A stretch of DNA of 64,000 nucleotides from Streptomyces populi (GTDB lineage Bacteria; Actinomycetota; Actinomycetes; Streptomycetales; Streptomycetaceae). Shown one piece after another: positions 63,108-64,000 of this stretch (position 1 is its first letter; every line of letters starts with the position of its first letter). The notes below the pieces were generated by a model. The model ran no database searches. It was given only the letters and a program-made list of their open reading frames with translations, and was not told where the DNA came from. The stretch covers positions 62,001-126,000 of the forward strand of contig NZ_KZ626848.1 of the NCBI RefSeq assembly GCF_002911015.1. Direction: 5' to 3'. The position numbers and the translations under genes are program-made.

Positions 63108-64000
63108 TCAGCCGGCGGGCGGGGGGTCGTCCCGCGCCGCCGTACCCCCTCGGCCCCCGGGGTGGCGCAGGGCGCAGAAGAACGCGACGGCGAGCGCGAT
63201 CGCCATGCCGTAGAAGACCCACTGGTTGGCCTCGGCGAAGTCCGTGCGGACGTCGGCCATCACCTCGCGCATGGTCGACGCGGCGGCGCCGGTCCCCGTC
63301 GGCTGCCGTGCGTCGGCGTTGCCGGTGACGGCCTGGGCGATGTCGTCGGCGACGTCGTGGGCCCTGGCCGACGACAGGCCGTGGGACGTGAGCGTCGAGA
63401 CGACGTTGTCCGTCATCCTGTGCGTCAGGATCGTCCCGAAGACGGCCAGCCCGACACTGGCCGCGTAGTTGCGGACGGTCTGGGTGATGCCGGTGACCTC
63501 GCCGTAGGAGGCGCCGATGGACCGGTTGACGGCGTCGGTGGACGCGGGCGCCAGGATGAAGCCGATGCCCGCTCCCGCGAGGGCGACGTAGGGCCACTGG
63601 TCGTGCATGGACAGGTCGGTCAGCTTGCCGGCCCAGAGGTAGAACCCGACCGCGCCCAGGACGGCGCCGATCTTCATGGGCGGCCGCGCGCCCTTCTTGT
63701 CCAGCATGCGGCCGCCCCACTGGGAGGCGATCGCGAAGCCCGCGAAGAAGTACAGGAGGTAGAGCGCCGCCTGGTTCGGCGAGGCGCTGAGGGAGACCTG
63801 CGCGTACACCGAGGCGAAGAAGAAGACCGGGACGAAGGCGAGCATGGCGAAGAAGAGCACCAGGGCGTCCACGGTGAACGCCTTGTCCCGGAAGACCGCC
63901 AGGTTGACCAGCGGATGGCGCCGGTCCCGTTCGTAGCGGCAGAACAGGACCAGGACGACGAGGCCGCCCACGATGCAGACCCAGGTCGCCACGCTGCCCC
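63108..64000 (-). CDS. MFS transporter, DHA2 family (5' end outside window)
   Basis: The last 297 residues of a drug:H+ antiporter of the 14-helix type. The frame is open to the right edge. The segment has several membrane helices, the loop motif RMLDKKGARPPMKIGAVLGA and the antiporter-type GAGIGFILAPASTDAVN. EmrB/QacA-family exporters expel hydrophobic compounds. The C-terminus is Gly/Arg/Asp-rich. Confidence 0.9.
   Translation of the reverse strand, partial: GSVATWVCIVGGLVVLVLFCRYERDRRHPLVNLAVFRDKAFTVDALVLFFAMLAFVPVFFFASVYAQVSLSASPNQAALYLLYFFAGFAIASQWGGRMLDKKGARPPMKIGAVLGAVGFYLWAGKLTDLSMHDQWPYVALAGAGIGFILAPASTDAVNRSIGASYGEVTGITQTVRNYAASVGLAVFGTILTHRMTDNVVSTLTSHGLSSARAHDVADDIAQAVTGNADARQPTGTGAAASTMREVMADVRTDFAEANQWVFYGMAIALAVAFFCALRHPGGRGGTAARDDPPPAG

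Overview
The window is core chromosome of a high-GC actinomycete, almost certainly a Streptomyces. The evidence is very high third-position GC, frequent GTG and TTG starts, the whiG sporulation sigma gene, four tandem type I signal peptidases, and a gene order (amtB-glnK-glnD-ffh-ftsH ... rpsP-rimM-trmD-rplS-sip cluster-dprA-whiG-rpsB-tsf-pyrH-frr-cdsA-rlmN) that matches, as I recall it, the S. coelicolor SCO5583 to about SCO5670 region. No rRNA, tRNA, CRISPR array, insertion sequence or prophage was recognised.

Layout. 1-3576: nitrogen control (ammonium channel end, GlnK, GlnD). 3914-7536: protein targeting and quality control (Ffh, an FtsH-type protease). 7840-11160: an accessory pocket with a methyltransferase, an archaeal/eukaryotic-type prolyl-tRNA synthetase and a SprT-like metalloprotein. 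11561-14288: ribosome biogenesis operon (S16, KH protein, RimM, TrmD, L19). 14369-18442: signal peptidases SipW, X, Y, Z and a Nudix hydrolase. 18498-23320: DUF2469, YraN, ComM-like, DprA and WhiG. 23453-29978: TetR regulator, LytM-type M23 protein, then S2, EF-Ts, UMP kinase, ribosome recycling factor and CdsA. 30253-34387: small accessory genes (AhpD-like, GYD, a lipoprotein remnant, a divergent DUF2182/DUF1326 pair, a zinc-ribbon protein, and a gene whose expected start codon is GTC). 34654-39909: RlmN, then a TPP riboswitch with a strong hairpin ahead of the thiamine ABC transporter thiBPQ. 39983-46000: LAETG-anchored surface protein, LOG protein, a 690-bp repeat-rich non-coding block, VOC protein, and an ABC pair with a degenerate signature motif. 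45847-49356: a PLP aminotransferase and Lrp regulator divergent from an aminoaldehyde dehydrogenase, probably polyamine or GABA catabolism. 49445-54069: secreted protein, two-component system, and a potD-type polyamine-binding lipoprotein gene broken by a frameshift and a premature stop. 54304-56462: APDTG-tailed secreted protein, lipoprotein-type sortase, ECF sigma factor and membrane partner. 56680-64000: iron-box FprA, membrane protein under an operator-promoter, serine hydrolase, GDPD phosphodiesterase, a probable aminodeoxyfutalosine deaminase, DUF4190 protein and an MFS exporter end.

How the parts work together. Growth functions (translation, targeting, secretion, nucleotide and phospholipid supply) are packed in short operons separated by strong perfect hairpins. 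The more interesting accessory features are the sortase/sigma module, where two promoters share the element CGTAACAC at nearly the same distance from the start codon; the doubly damaged potD beside apparently intact polyamine-type catabolic genes; the laterally acquired-looking ProRS; and several promoters whose -10 box sits 6-8 nt before the start codon, implying leaderless mRNAs.
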